Shown here: piece after piece, positions 57,405 to 64,000 of the stretch | How positions within the stretch are numbered: the first letter of the stretch is position 1 | How the letters are laid out: each line of letters starts with the position of its first letter | Source: JAWBSP01 sp964632175 | GTDB taxonomy: Archaea > Hadarchaeota > Hadarchaeia > Hadarchaeales > JAWBSP01 | Length of the DNA stretch: 64,000 nucleotides | NCBI GenBank assembly: GCA_964632175.1 | Contig: CAZWBJ010000001.1 | Coordinates: 1-64,000, forward strand | Direction: 5' to 3' | Position numbers and translations under genes: made by a program | Notes under the pieces: model-generated | Seen by the model: only the letters and a program-made list of their open reading frames with translations | The model's database searches: none | What the model was told of the DNA's origin: nothing

Positions 57405-59324
57405 TCACTCTCCTACGGGGGGTCTAAAAAGTCTCTCCCTCGCCTCTCCTGCGGTTCGGCAAGCTGGTAGAGGGAGATCTTCCACCTGTCTCAAAACCTC
57501 AGCGGACTGAAGGATGAGCCTCTGCAAGTCCCCCTCCTCCAACCCCGACCTGCCTACCAGGAACCACCAGCTTGCTCCCTCCGCCCAAGCTTTGAGCAAA
57601 GAAGCCCTCATCTCAGCTAGGCTCCACCTCCCCTCTCTCATTAGCTCGGGCAGGAGGGGGGATGGCTCCAGTCTCCACCTGCGCTCTAGTTTGGCCACCC
57701 GCTTGGCCACGGAGAGCAGTCCCGGCAGATTAACCCTTGTTACCATGCTTCTAGGTGCCTTCTCCCCGCTGAGCGCCGCAGCCCATCCGCAGAGCTCCGC
57801 AGTGGAGAGTCCATCCAGAATCCCGCTCCTGACGGACTCGATGATGAAGATGGAGTTGATGTGCCGGACCTCCCTCGCCCACTCCCCATCTTGAGTGAGC
57901 TCCCCGTCCCTCGAGACGTATCCGAGTTCTGCTAGGACCCCACACCTTCTCCTGAACTCCTCCTCCAGCTCCCTCCGCGCTCTTTTCTCCCCTCTACGTC
58001 CCATTTTTGCCCTTTGATAGACTAGCAGGCTCTTTCCCAGCAACTCAAGTGCCCCGCCGTAGCCGTACCTGCCTAGGAGGTTCAGTACCTGATAGTACTG
58101 GACCTTGAAAGCCGATCGCAGCTCCTCCGGCTCGCTGGCGGAGAGTCTGCGTGCTAGCGATAGGCCCTTCCTACTGGAGAGGAGGACGAGGGCGAAGCCC
58201 ACCCTGTCTTTCCCTCTCCTCCCCGCTCTCCCCGTCATCTGGTGGAACTCTAGGGGGGTAAGGGGCTGAAGCACTCCCCGGAGCGTTCGCTCTGGCAACA
58301 CCACCGTCCTAGCAGGGACGTCTAGACCGGCAGCCAAGGTGGAGGTGGAAAAGACGGCCCTCAGGAGACCCATGGAAAGCATCCGCTCGACCGCGATCTT
58401 CCAGGAGGTCAGGTGTCCGGCGTGATGCGGGGCAACCCCGGCCGAAATGATTATCCTTGCCAGAGGATGGGAGCGGAGGGAGGGGTATTCGGCGGCAAGA
58501 GCACCGAAGATTTCTTCCCTTTCGTCCGCACCGCTGGCCGTACTCCCCCTGAAGCTCCAAGCTGCCCTGTCGCATTCCCTCCTCGTGGGCAGGAAGAAGA
58601 TGGCTGGAAGAAGCGAGCGTCTCTCCAGAGCCTCAACCGCCCAAACCGGTTCAAAGCTCCCAAAAAACGGACCTCTCGGCATGTCGTGCAGAGCGAGGAC
58701 GTGCCCCGTAGAGGTAAGAACCCCCATGCGTAGGGGGACGGGTCTTTCCTCACACCTGACGAGTTCGGGCTCTTTCCCCCTCACCGAAGCCATCCAGCCG
58801 CAGATGTCTTGCGGGTTGGAAATGGTGGCTGAGAGGAGGAGGAACTGAACCGAAGGGGGTGAGAGAATGAGGACCTCTTCCCACGTCACCCCACGCTCAG
58901 GGTCCGAGAGGTAATGGGCTTCGTCCAGCACCACGAACTCTGGGGTGCCTCTGCCAGAGTAGAGCAGGTTTCTGAGGATCTCGGTGGTGGCCACGATGAG
59001 TGGAGCACCCGGGTTCTCCCTCCTCTCCCCTGTCAGCAGCCCCACCCTCTCCTCCCCGAACAGTCTGCGGAAGAAATCGAACTTCTGATTTGAAAGGGCT
59101 TTCAGGGGGGTGGTGTACCAGCATCCCTCTCCCCGGGCTAGCTTTTCCCTTATGAACTCTTGGGCGATCCACGTTTTGCCGCTGCCCGTGGGGGCCACCA
59201 CCACCACGTCCTTTCCCTCCCTGAGCAGGTGAAGGGCCTGTAGCTGGAAGGGGGAAGGCCTAAACTCCTCCTCAGCCTCACCCATCCCGCGTAGGAAGTT
59301 TTGGGTTATCTCCTCGAGGTTCAT
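57405..59324 (-). CDS. Ski2/Mtr4-like DExH helicase
   Basis: A 639-aa superfamily 2 helicase: Walker A A-P-T-G-S-G-K-T (44-51), D-E-A-H box (about 133-136), L-S-A-T motif III (about 163) and motif VI Q-M-T-G-R-A-G-R-R-G (about 368). The C-terminal helical region resembles the Ski2/Mtr4 (COG4581) arrangement rather than Hel308. Probably RNA processing or decay, as with exosome helicases, but a DNA role is possible. It is divergent from the tRNA-Ile unit. Confidence 0.85.
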   Translation of the reverse strand: MNLEEITQNFLRGMGEAEEEFRPSPFQLQALHLLREGKDVVVVAPTGSGKTWIAQEFIREKLARGEGCWYTTPLKALSNQKFDFFRRLFGEERVGLLTGERRENPGAPLIVATTEILRNLLYSGRGTPEFVVLDEAHYLSDPERGVTWEEVLILSPPSVQFLLLSATISNPQDICGWMASVRGKEPELVRCEERPVPLRMGVLTSTGHVLALHDMPRGPFFGSFEPVWAVEALERRSLLPAIFFLPTRRECDRAAWSFRGSTASGADEREEIFGALAAEYPSLRSHPLARIIISAGVAPHHAGHLTSWKIAVERMLSMGLLRAVFSTSTLAAGLDVPARTVVLPERTLRGVLQPLTPLEFHQMTGRAGRRGKDRVGFALVLLSSRKGLSLARRLSASEPEELRSAFKVQYYQVLNLLGRYGYGGALELLGKSLLVYQRAKMGRRGEKRARRELEEEFRRRCGVLAELGYVSRDGELTQDGEWAREVRHINSIFIIESVRSGILDGLSTAELCGWAAALSGEKAPRSMVTRVNLPGLLSVAKRVAKLERRWRLEPSPLLPELMREGRWSLAEMRASLLKAWAEGASWWFLVGRSGLEEGDLQRLILQSAEVLRQVEDLPLPACRTAGEARERLFRPPVGE

Positions 59325-59461
59325 TATTTACTTAGCTGCTCAGCATCTTCAGGGAATCAGAGAGCACCAAGCATGATATAGGTCCTCTCTAAGCTGTGAG
59401 GAAGCCGGATTGCCACGATTTCTCTGTATAATATATACTCCTGTTTGCAATGTTTGAGCTA

Positions 59462-59473
59462 GCGTTTAAAGTT
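59462..59473 (+). promoter_or_regulatory. TATA box of the tRNA-Ile/dtdA unit
   Basis: GCGTTTAAAGTT about 25 nt before the first base of tRNA-Ile. Confidence 0.55.
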
Positions 59474-59491
59474 TCAAAACAAGTTGATATA

Positions 59492-59566
59492 GGGCCCGTA
59501 GCTTAGCCAGGTTAGAGCGCTCGGCTGATAACCGGGAGGTCGAGGGTTCAAATCCCTCCGGGCCCA
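59492..59566 (+). tRNA. tRNA-Ile (GAT)
   Basis: 75-nt cloverleaf: acceptor GGGCCCG/CGGGCCC, anticodon loop CTGATAA (anticodon GAT), T arm GAGGG-TTCAAAT-CCCTC, discriminator A, CCA not encoded. The discriminator A at 59,566 is also the A of an ATG in frame with the following gene. Confidence 0.93.
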
Positions 59567-59595
59567 TGTTGTTTAACTTTCAGTTTCAATTTGGA

Positions 59596-60369
59596 ATGTT
59601 TCTTTTTCTGGCCTCGAGTAGCGATCCGGCAGCCATGAATGCGGTGGAAGGGCTTAAGGAGTGTTTTGGGATTCTCCCGGGCCAAGAGGCGGAGATCGGC
59701 GGAAGAAAGATTCTCCTCCAAGTCCTAAAAGGGAGCGTAGAGAGTGTTGAACCTCCCCCGGAGGTGGAGGAGATCTTGGTGGCTTCTAGGCACGTGAGTA
59801 AAACCGCGAGACCCTCCCTTACAGTACATGTTCCGGGTGAGCTGGAGAAGGGCAGGCTTGCGGTGGCGTCACCCTTAACAGTGAAAGGGGCACTTGGGGC
59901 CCTCGACCGTCTGGCTAGGGAGGTTGGGTTGGGGTATGAAGTCTCCCTTGAAGCCACTCATCACGGCCCCGTCCACCTTGAGGCGCCCATAACTTTCGTG
60001 GAGATAGGGGGATCCGAGGAACAGTGGAGGGAGAAGAAGGCCGGGGAGGTGCTCGCGCGGGCGATGGTGGAAGCCGTGAAGGGCACGGGTGGGAGGCTGG
60101 CGGTGGGAGTGGGTGGTCCCCACTATGCCCCTAGACACACCCAGGTTGCGTTGAGGACGGAAGTGGCAGTGGGTCACATCCTTCCCGACTACGCGAGTTT
60201 AACCCCCGAGCTTGTGGAGCTTGCGGTTCGGAGGACGAAGGGTAAGGTGGAGCTGCTGGCGGCGGACTGGAAGGGTCTGAACTCGGCCCAAAGGGCGGCG
60301 GTGAAGGAGGCTTCGCGCCGCCTTGGGGTGGAGCTCTTGAGGGAGGGCAGGTTGCTGAGTATTATATAA
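59596..60369 (+). CDS. dtdA: D-aminoacyl-tRNA deacylase DtdA
   Basis: A 257-aa archaeal-type deacylase (DTD2 family) freeing tRNAs charged with D-amino acids. L-F-L-A-S-S-S-D-P-A at the start, H-H-G-P, F-V-E-I-G-G-S-E-E-Q-W and V-G-G-P-H-Y-A-P-R-H are conserved. ATG 59,596 matches the family N-terminus; an earlier in-frame ATG begins at the last tRNA-Ile base and would add ten residues. No separate promoter is visible in the 29 bp after the tRNA, so the mRNA may be released by tRNA 3' processing. Confidence 0.92.
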   Translation: MFLFLASSSDPAAMNAVEGLKECFGILPGQEAEIGGRKILLQVLKGSVESVEPPPEVEEILVASRHVSKTARPSLTVHVPGELEKGRLAVASPLTVKGALGALDRLAREVGLGYEVSLEATHHGPVHLEAPITFVEIGGSEEQWREKKAGEVLARAMVEAVKGTGGRLAVGVGGPHYAPRHTQVALRTEVAVGHILPDYASLTPELVELAVRRTKGKVELLAADWKGLNSAQRAAVKEASRRLGVELLREGRLLSII

Positions 60370-60386
60370 CGGGGGAGTAGACCGTG

Positions 60387-61478
60387 ATGACGGAGGAAAG
60401 GGTGAAGCCTGGCCTGATTCCAGAGGAGGCGATTCCGACCCCTGCGGGAAAGCTCACCTTCACTGAGGAGGAGCTGAGGGAAATCTTGGAGAAGGCGAAG
60501 GCGACGATAAAAATCATCGGGACGGGCGGGGCGGGCTGTAACACTATAACCCGCATGACGGAGGTGGGGATAACTGGGGCGGAAACCATCGCCGTCAACA
60601 CCGACGCCCAAGATTTGCTCTACACCCGTGCGAGCCGAAAGATCCTGATAGGCAGGACGGTCACGGGGGGTTTGGGCGCTGGCAACGATCCGGAGAAGGG
60701 CAGGGAGGCGGCCAAGGAGGACTCGGAGCTTCTGAAGAACGCCCTCTACGGTGCGCACATGGTTTTTTTGACCTGCGGGCTTGGGGGCGGCACGGGAACG
60801 GGTGCCACCCCGGTGATAGCGGAGCTGAGCAGGAGGATGGGAATTCTTACGGTTGCCGTGGTGACGCTTCCCTTTACCGTGGAGGGAAAGCGCAGGAGGG
60901 AGAACGCGCAGAGGGGGCTGAACGAGCTGAAGCAGTCCGCCGACGCTATCGTGGTGATCCCAAACGACAGGCTCCTTCAGCTCACGCCCGACCTCTCCAT
61001 AAGCGAGGCCTTCAGGAAGTGCGACACCATCCTCACCAACGCCGTGAAGGGGATAACGGAGTCCATAACCAAACCAGGGCTCATAAACTTGGACTTCGCG
61101 GATGTCCGGAAGATCCTCTCCAACGGCGGAATTTCCGCCATATGCCTGGCCGAGTCGGATGCTGAGAACAGGGATGAGGATGTGGTGAACCAAGCCATCC
61201 ACAACCCGCTCTTGGATGTGGATGTCACAAACGCCAAGGGAGGGCTGATAAACCTGATAGGATCGGTCACCATAAAAGAGGCACAGAACATCATATCCAA
61301 GTTCCAAGAACTGCTGAATCCGGACGCCGAGCTGATCTGGGGGGCGCAGCATTCCCCGGAGATGAAGAACACCATCAGGCTGGTAGCCCTGCTTGCGGGA
61401 GTGTATTCTCCCCACGCCGCACCCGAGAAAAGGAGACCGAGGCCCGGTGAGGTGGATTTGGGTCTCAAGAGAATATAA
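60387..61478 (+). CDS. ftsZ: Cell division GTPase FtsZ
   Basis: A 363-aa tubulin-like GTPase forming the division ring. T-G-G-A-G-C-N-T and the tubulin signature G-G-G-T-G-T-G-A-T are present, with V-N-T-D-A-Q-D-L near the N-terminus. ATG 60,387 is preferred to the GTG directly before it. Its stop overlaps the secE ATG (TAATG). A short basic C-terminal tail remains. Confidence 0.95.
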   Translation: MTEERVKPGLIPEEAIPTPAGKLTFTEEELREILEKAKATIKIIGTGGAGCNTITRMTEVGITGAETIAVNTDAQDLLYTRASRKILIGRTVTGGLGAGNDPEKGREAAKEDSELLKNALYGAHMVFLTCGLGGGTGTGATPVIAELSRRMGILTVAVVTLPFTVEGKRRRENAQRGLNELKQSADAIVVIPNDRLLQLTPDLSISEAFRKCDTILTNAVKGITESITKPGLINLDFADVRKILSNGGISAICLAESDAENRDEDVVNQAIHNPLLDVDVTNAKGGLINLIGSVTIKEAQNIISKFQELLNPDAELIWGAQHSPEMKNTIRLVALLAGVYSPHAAPEKRRPRPGEVDLGLKRI

Positions 61479-61645
61479 TGGGCAGGATAACCTCCAGCAT
61501 CAAGAGGGTTCTGCTGGTCGCCCGCAGGCCGACGTTTGAGGAGCTCAAGGAAGCCCTCAAGGTTTCCGGTACCATTATCCTCTTGGTGGGGATGGTGGGC
61601 TTTCTTTTTATGGCGCTCGGGCGTTTGGTGACGGGGTTGGTGTGA
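61478..61645 (+). CDS. secE: Preprotein translocase subunit SecE (Sec61 gamma)
   Basis: A 55-aa single-pass protein of the SecYE-beta channel. The cytoplasmic amphipathic helix (A-R-R-P-T-F-E-E-L) and a C-terminal transmembrane helix (about 32-54) are typical of archaeal SecE. Overlaps the ftsZ stop and lies just before spt5, a conserved order. Confidence 0.9.
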   Translation: MGRITSSIKRVLLVARRPTFEELKEALKVSGTIILLVGMVGFLFMALGRLVTGLV

Positions 61646-61646
61646 G

Positions 61647-62135
61647 TTGGAGGAGGGAAGGAAAAAGAAGCCGTTTCTGTTTGCGCTTAAAACCACGGTG
61701 GGGCAGGAGGTGCCGACGGCGGCCCTCATCATGACGAGGGTCAGGAAATTGAAGCTACCGGTTTCCGCCGTCTTGGTTCCCCCGGGCTTAAGGGGTTATG
61801 TTTTTGTGGAGGCCTTGGGGGAAACGGAGGCGGAGGGTAGGACGGTGGCGGAGAAAGCCAAGGGGGGCATCAAGCATTCCAGGGAGCTCCTCCGAACTCC
61901 GCTTCCCCTTTCCGAGATTGAGAACTTTCTCACACCAAGGTCACCAGTGGCGGGGATGGAGGTTGGAGACATCGTGGACATCGTGGCGGGTCCTTTCAAG
62001 GGCGAAAGGGCGAGGATCACGAGGGTGGATGGGGAAAAGGAGGAGGTAACGGTGGAACTGCTAGAGGCCACCGTGCCTATCCCGCTGACCCTCTCGGCGA
62101 GCTGGATTAAAATCGCCCAGAAAAAAGCCGAGTAA
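61647..62135 (+). CDS. spt5: Transcription elongation factor Spt5 (NusG)
   Basis: A 162-aa NGN-plus-KOW protein: the NGN domain has T-T-V-G-Q-E and G-Y-V-F-V-E, and the KOW motif is V-D-I-V-A-G-P-F-K-G-E-R-A-R-I. It binds the polymerase clamp with Spt4 and promotes processivity. TTG start, 1 bp after secE; the stop overlaps rpl11. Confidence 0.92.
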   Translation: MEEGRKKKPFLFALKTTVGQEVPTAALIMTRVRKLKLPVSAVLVPPGLRGYVFVEALGETEAEGRTVAEKAKGGIKHSRELLRTPLPLSEIENFLTPRSPVAGMEVGDIVDIVAGPFKGERARITRVDGEKEEVTVELLEATVPIPLTLSASWIKIAQKKAE

Positions 62136-62608
62136 TGGCAAAACAGTCCGTAAAAGTGTTGGTTGAGGGCGGGAAAGCCACGCCAGGACCCCCTCTCGGT
62201 CCCGCCCTAGGAGTACTCGGGGTGAATGTGGCCAAGGTGGTGGAAAAAATAAACGAGCGGACTTCCCACCTGCAGGGGCTCAAGGTACCAGTTACAGTGA
62301 CGGTGGATACCAAGACCAAGCAGTTCGAGGTGGAGGTGGGACTACCCCCAGTTTCCGTGATGATAAAGAAAGAACTGGGGCTAGAAAAAGGCTCAAAAAC
62401 CGCGGGAAAAGAGACGGCGGGGGATCTGTCCTTCGAAAAGGTGGTGGAGATCGCCAAGGGAAGGCTGGGTGCGATGCTGGCGAGGGATCTCAAGAAGGCA
62501 GTGAAGGAGGTTCTCGGAACCTGTCTGAGCATGGGGGTCACGGTGGATGGAAAGGATCCGAGGGAGGTGCAGAGGGAGGTGGAGGAGGGAAAAAGGGGGG
62601 TGGGATAG
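62135..62608 (+). CDS. rpl11: Ribosomal protein L11 (uL11)
   Basis: A 157-aa stalk-base protein binding the GTPase-associated rRNA. G-K-A-T-P-G-P-P-L-G-P-A-L-G is the family signature; a Gly-rich C-terminal end follows. It directly abuts rpl1. Confidence 0.95.
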   Translation: MAKQSVKVLVEGGKATPGPPLGPALGVLGVNVAKVVEKINERTSHLQGLKVPVTVTVDTKTKQFEVEVGLPPVSVMIKKELGLEKGSKTAGKETAGDLSFEKVVEIAKGRLGAMLARDLKKAVKEVLGTCLSMGVTVDGKDPREVQREVEEGKRGVG

Positions 62609-63250
62609 GTGAGAGAGGCACTCCTCAAGGCCCTTCGCTCCGCCAAGGAGGATGGTGGGAAGAGGAAGTTTAAACAGTCTGTAGAGCTTATCCTCTCCTT
62701 CAAGGGAATAGATCCCAAGAAGCCACAGGAGCGGATTTCTGGGGAGGCGCTGTTACCACAGGGGTGCGGGGAGCCGAGGAAGATATGCGTCTTCGCGGAG
62801 AAGGAACTGGCTCTCAGGGCGAGGGAGGCGGGGGCCGATGCCGTGTTGGGAATGGAGGAGGCCACCAGGCTGGCGTCCAACAAGAAGGAGGCCAAGAAGC
62901 TCGCGGAGGGATTTGATTTTTTCCTCGTGCAGGCGGACATGATGACCTCCGTTGCAAAGCTTTTGGGGAAGTTCCTCGGACCGAGGGGGAAGATCCCTAG
63001 GCCCCTCACACCCACGGATCTGCCGGAGCTTTTTGCGAAGTACCGCAAAACGGTCACCTTCAGGATGAAGGATCAGCCAACGCTCTCGGTGAAAATCGGG
63101 AAGGAGGACATGACGGAGGAACAACTCGCCGAGAACGCTGAGGCCGTGCTCAAGAGCATAGAGCCTAAACTTCCCAAGGGCCTCTCCCAGCTAAAGGCCG
63201 CGTACGTGAAGCTGAGCATGGGAAAGCCACAGAAAGTGGAGCTCAAATGA
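62609..63250 (+). CDS. rpl1: Ribosomal protein L1 (uL1)
   Basis: A 213-aa L1-stalk protein starting at GTG. K-F-L-G-P-R-G-K-I-P-R-P (about 121-132) is the L1 signature. In methanogens L1 represses its own operon by binding mRNA near its start; I did not identify that hairpin here. It overlaps rplP0 by 4 bp (ATGA). Confidence 0.95.
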   Translation: MREALLKALRSAKEDGGKRKFKQSVELILSFKGIDPKKPQERISGEALLPQGCGEPRKICVFAEKELALRAREAGADAVLGMEEATRLASNKKEAKKLAEGFDFFLVQADMMTSVAKLLGKFLGPRGKIPRPLTPTDLPELFAKYRKTVTFRMKDQPTLSVKIGKEDMTEEQLAENAEAVLKSIEPKLPKGLSQLKAAYVKLSMGKPQKVELK

Positions 63251-64000
63251 GGAAAGAAGAAAAGGCACAGGTGGTTGCAGAGCTGAAGCGGAAGCTCCAA
63301 GAATATCCCACGGTGGCGGCGGTGGATTTCACGGGGGTGCCGGCCGACCTCGTGCAAGAGATCAGGCGCGAGACAAGGGGGGAGGTGGAGATCAGGGTGG
63401 CAAAGCGCACGCTTATCGAGAGGGCTCTGAAGGAGGCCGGCAGGCCCGGGTTGGATTCGTTGGTGCCCCACCTCAGGGGTCAACCGGCTCTGGTCTTCTC
63501 CAAGTTGAGCCCTTTTAAGCTCTACCGTCTTCTAGAGGCGAAGAGGAGGAGAGCCCCCGCCAAGCCGGGTTCTATTATTTCCTCGGATATTGTGGTTCGG
63601 GCGGGAGAAATAGATCTCCCCCCAGGTCCGGCCGTTTCGGTTCTACAGAGGCTGGGGGCCAAAGCTAGGGTGCAGGCAGGGAAAGTGACGTTGCTGGAGG
63701 ATTTCAAACTCCTGTCGGCGGGCCAGGTGGTGGACAAGGAGATATCCGATCTCCTAGTGAAGCTCGACATTCTGCCAGTGGAGCAGGCCCTGAAATTCTC
63801 GGCCGCCTGGGAGGGAGGGCTCATCTACCTTCCAGAAGTCCTGCGGGTGGACGAGAAGGAACTCTTTCAGAACTTAGTCGAGTTCCACTCCAAGGCGCTC
63901 CGCCTCTCCATAAGTGTTTTTTATCCCGTGCCACAGAGCCTCCCCATGCTTCTTGGAGAGGCCCATGCCCATGCCCGCCAGCTGGCTCTAGTCATCCACT
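63247..64000 (+). CDS. rplP0: Ribosomal protein P0 (L10), 3' truncated by window
   Basis: 251 codons are present with no stop, so the gene continues beyond the window. V-A-E-L-K-x-K-L, V-A-K-R-T-L-I-E-R-A and the P-G-P segment match archaeal uL10/P0, the stalk protein carrying L12 dimers. It is the usual last-but-one gene of the L11-L1-P0-L12 operon. Confidence 0.93.
   Translation, partial: MRKEEKAQVVAELKRKLQEYPTVAAVDFTGVPADLVQEIRRETRGEVEIRVAKRTLIERALKEAGRPGLDSLVPHLRGQPALVFSKLSPFKLYRLLEAKRRRAPAKPGSIISSDIVVRAGEIDLPPGPAVSVLQRLGAKARVQAGKVTLLEDFKLLSAGQVVDKEISDLLVKLDILPVEQALKFSAAWEGGLIYLPEVLRVDEKELFQNLVEFHSKALRLSISVFYPVPQSLPMLLGEAHAHARQLALVIH

Noticed and set aside
59566..59595. DtdA start at the tRNA discriminator base
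   Set aside because: The extra ten residues do not fit the family N-terminus; ATG 59,596 does. Kept only as an observation on the junction.

Overview
This window is a gene-dense piece of archaeal chromosome, about 55-58% GC by eye. The evidence is the information-processing set: thermosome, RadA, Mre11-Rad50, FEN1, RfcL, archaeal DnaG, RNA polymerase subunits Rpo4 and RpoK, Spt5, SecE, L11-L1-P0, L21e and SRP54. Ether-lipid enzymes (CarS, a CDP-alcohol transferase of the archaetidylinositol-phosphate type), archaeal ThrRS and AlaRS, and a DtdA-type D-aminoacyl-tRNA deacylase agree with this. Many genes have a TTTAWA-like box about 22-28 nt before the start codon, which fits leaderless mRNAs. 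FtsZ, DnaG and the dtdA-ftsZ-secE-spt5-L11-L1-P0 order suggest a euryarchaeal-grade lineage. GC-rich tRNA stems and Glu/Arg/Lys-rich proteins hint at a thermophile. A Hadarchaeota-like lineage is only a guess. I see no CRISPR array, transposase, prophage or rRNA.

Layout: 1-3.1 kb holds two membrane-anchored Ig/FN3-like surface proteins sharing an identical 279-bp module, then an HD hydrolase. 3.1-7.5 kb (minus) is a tightly overlapping type IV filament or secretion operon: small membrane protein, helical protein, 47-aa micro-ORF, Cys-rich TadA-like ATPase, double TadC-like membrane protein. 7.6-9.6 kb holds a secreted transglutaminase-like protein and a proteasome beta-type subunit lacking Thr1. 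10-20 kb contains radA, an srp54-L21e-rpo4-DUF655 operon placed behind trkA, a micro-ORF, trkH and an OB-fold membrane protein, and then hxlB, tmk, an M50 protease and ubiX. 21-28 kb has thrS, a molybdenum-cofactor operon (wHTH-moaC-moaB-moeA-GNAT), a zinc finger-TOPRIM-dnaG set and carS. 29-32 kb has thermosome, rpoK and fen. 32-41.5 kb has the operon alaS-mscS-Trm112-like-phosphoesterase-pcm and the pair mre11-rad50. 42-46.7 kb has rfcL plus a DNA methylase-like gene and a second moco operon (moeA-moaA).

47-51 kb has tRNA-Glu and tRNA-Arg, an STT3/AglB-like oligosaccharyltransferase with an altered WWDYG motif, hisS and an endonuclease IV-like gene. A 100-N scaffold gap at 51,945-52,044 is flanked by the same 55 bp on both sides, so it is probably not a real gap. 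52-57 kb has a radical SAM protein, an archaetidylinositol-phosphate synthase-like gene, PadR, ino1, a PfkB kinase and an MFS transporter, which together look like an inositol and inositol-lipid district. 57-64 kb has a Ski2-like helicase, tRNA-Ile joined to dtdA, then ftsZ-secE-spt5-L11-L1-P0 running off the window.

The best candidates for something undescribed are the filament operon with its Cys-rich ATPase and three tiny partners, the trkA-trkH micro-ORF, the altered STT3-like enzyme, the Thr1-less proteasome subunit, and a diverged sequence shared by two long intergenic regions. Several short genes (58-aa membrane protein, two 47-aa micro-ORFs, Trm112-like, RpoK, SecE) were found by reading the sequence directly.
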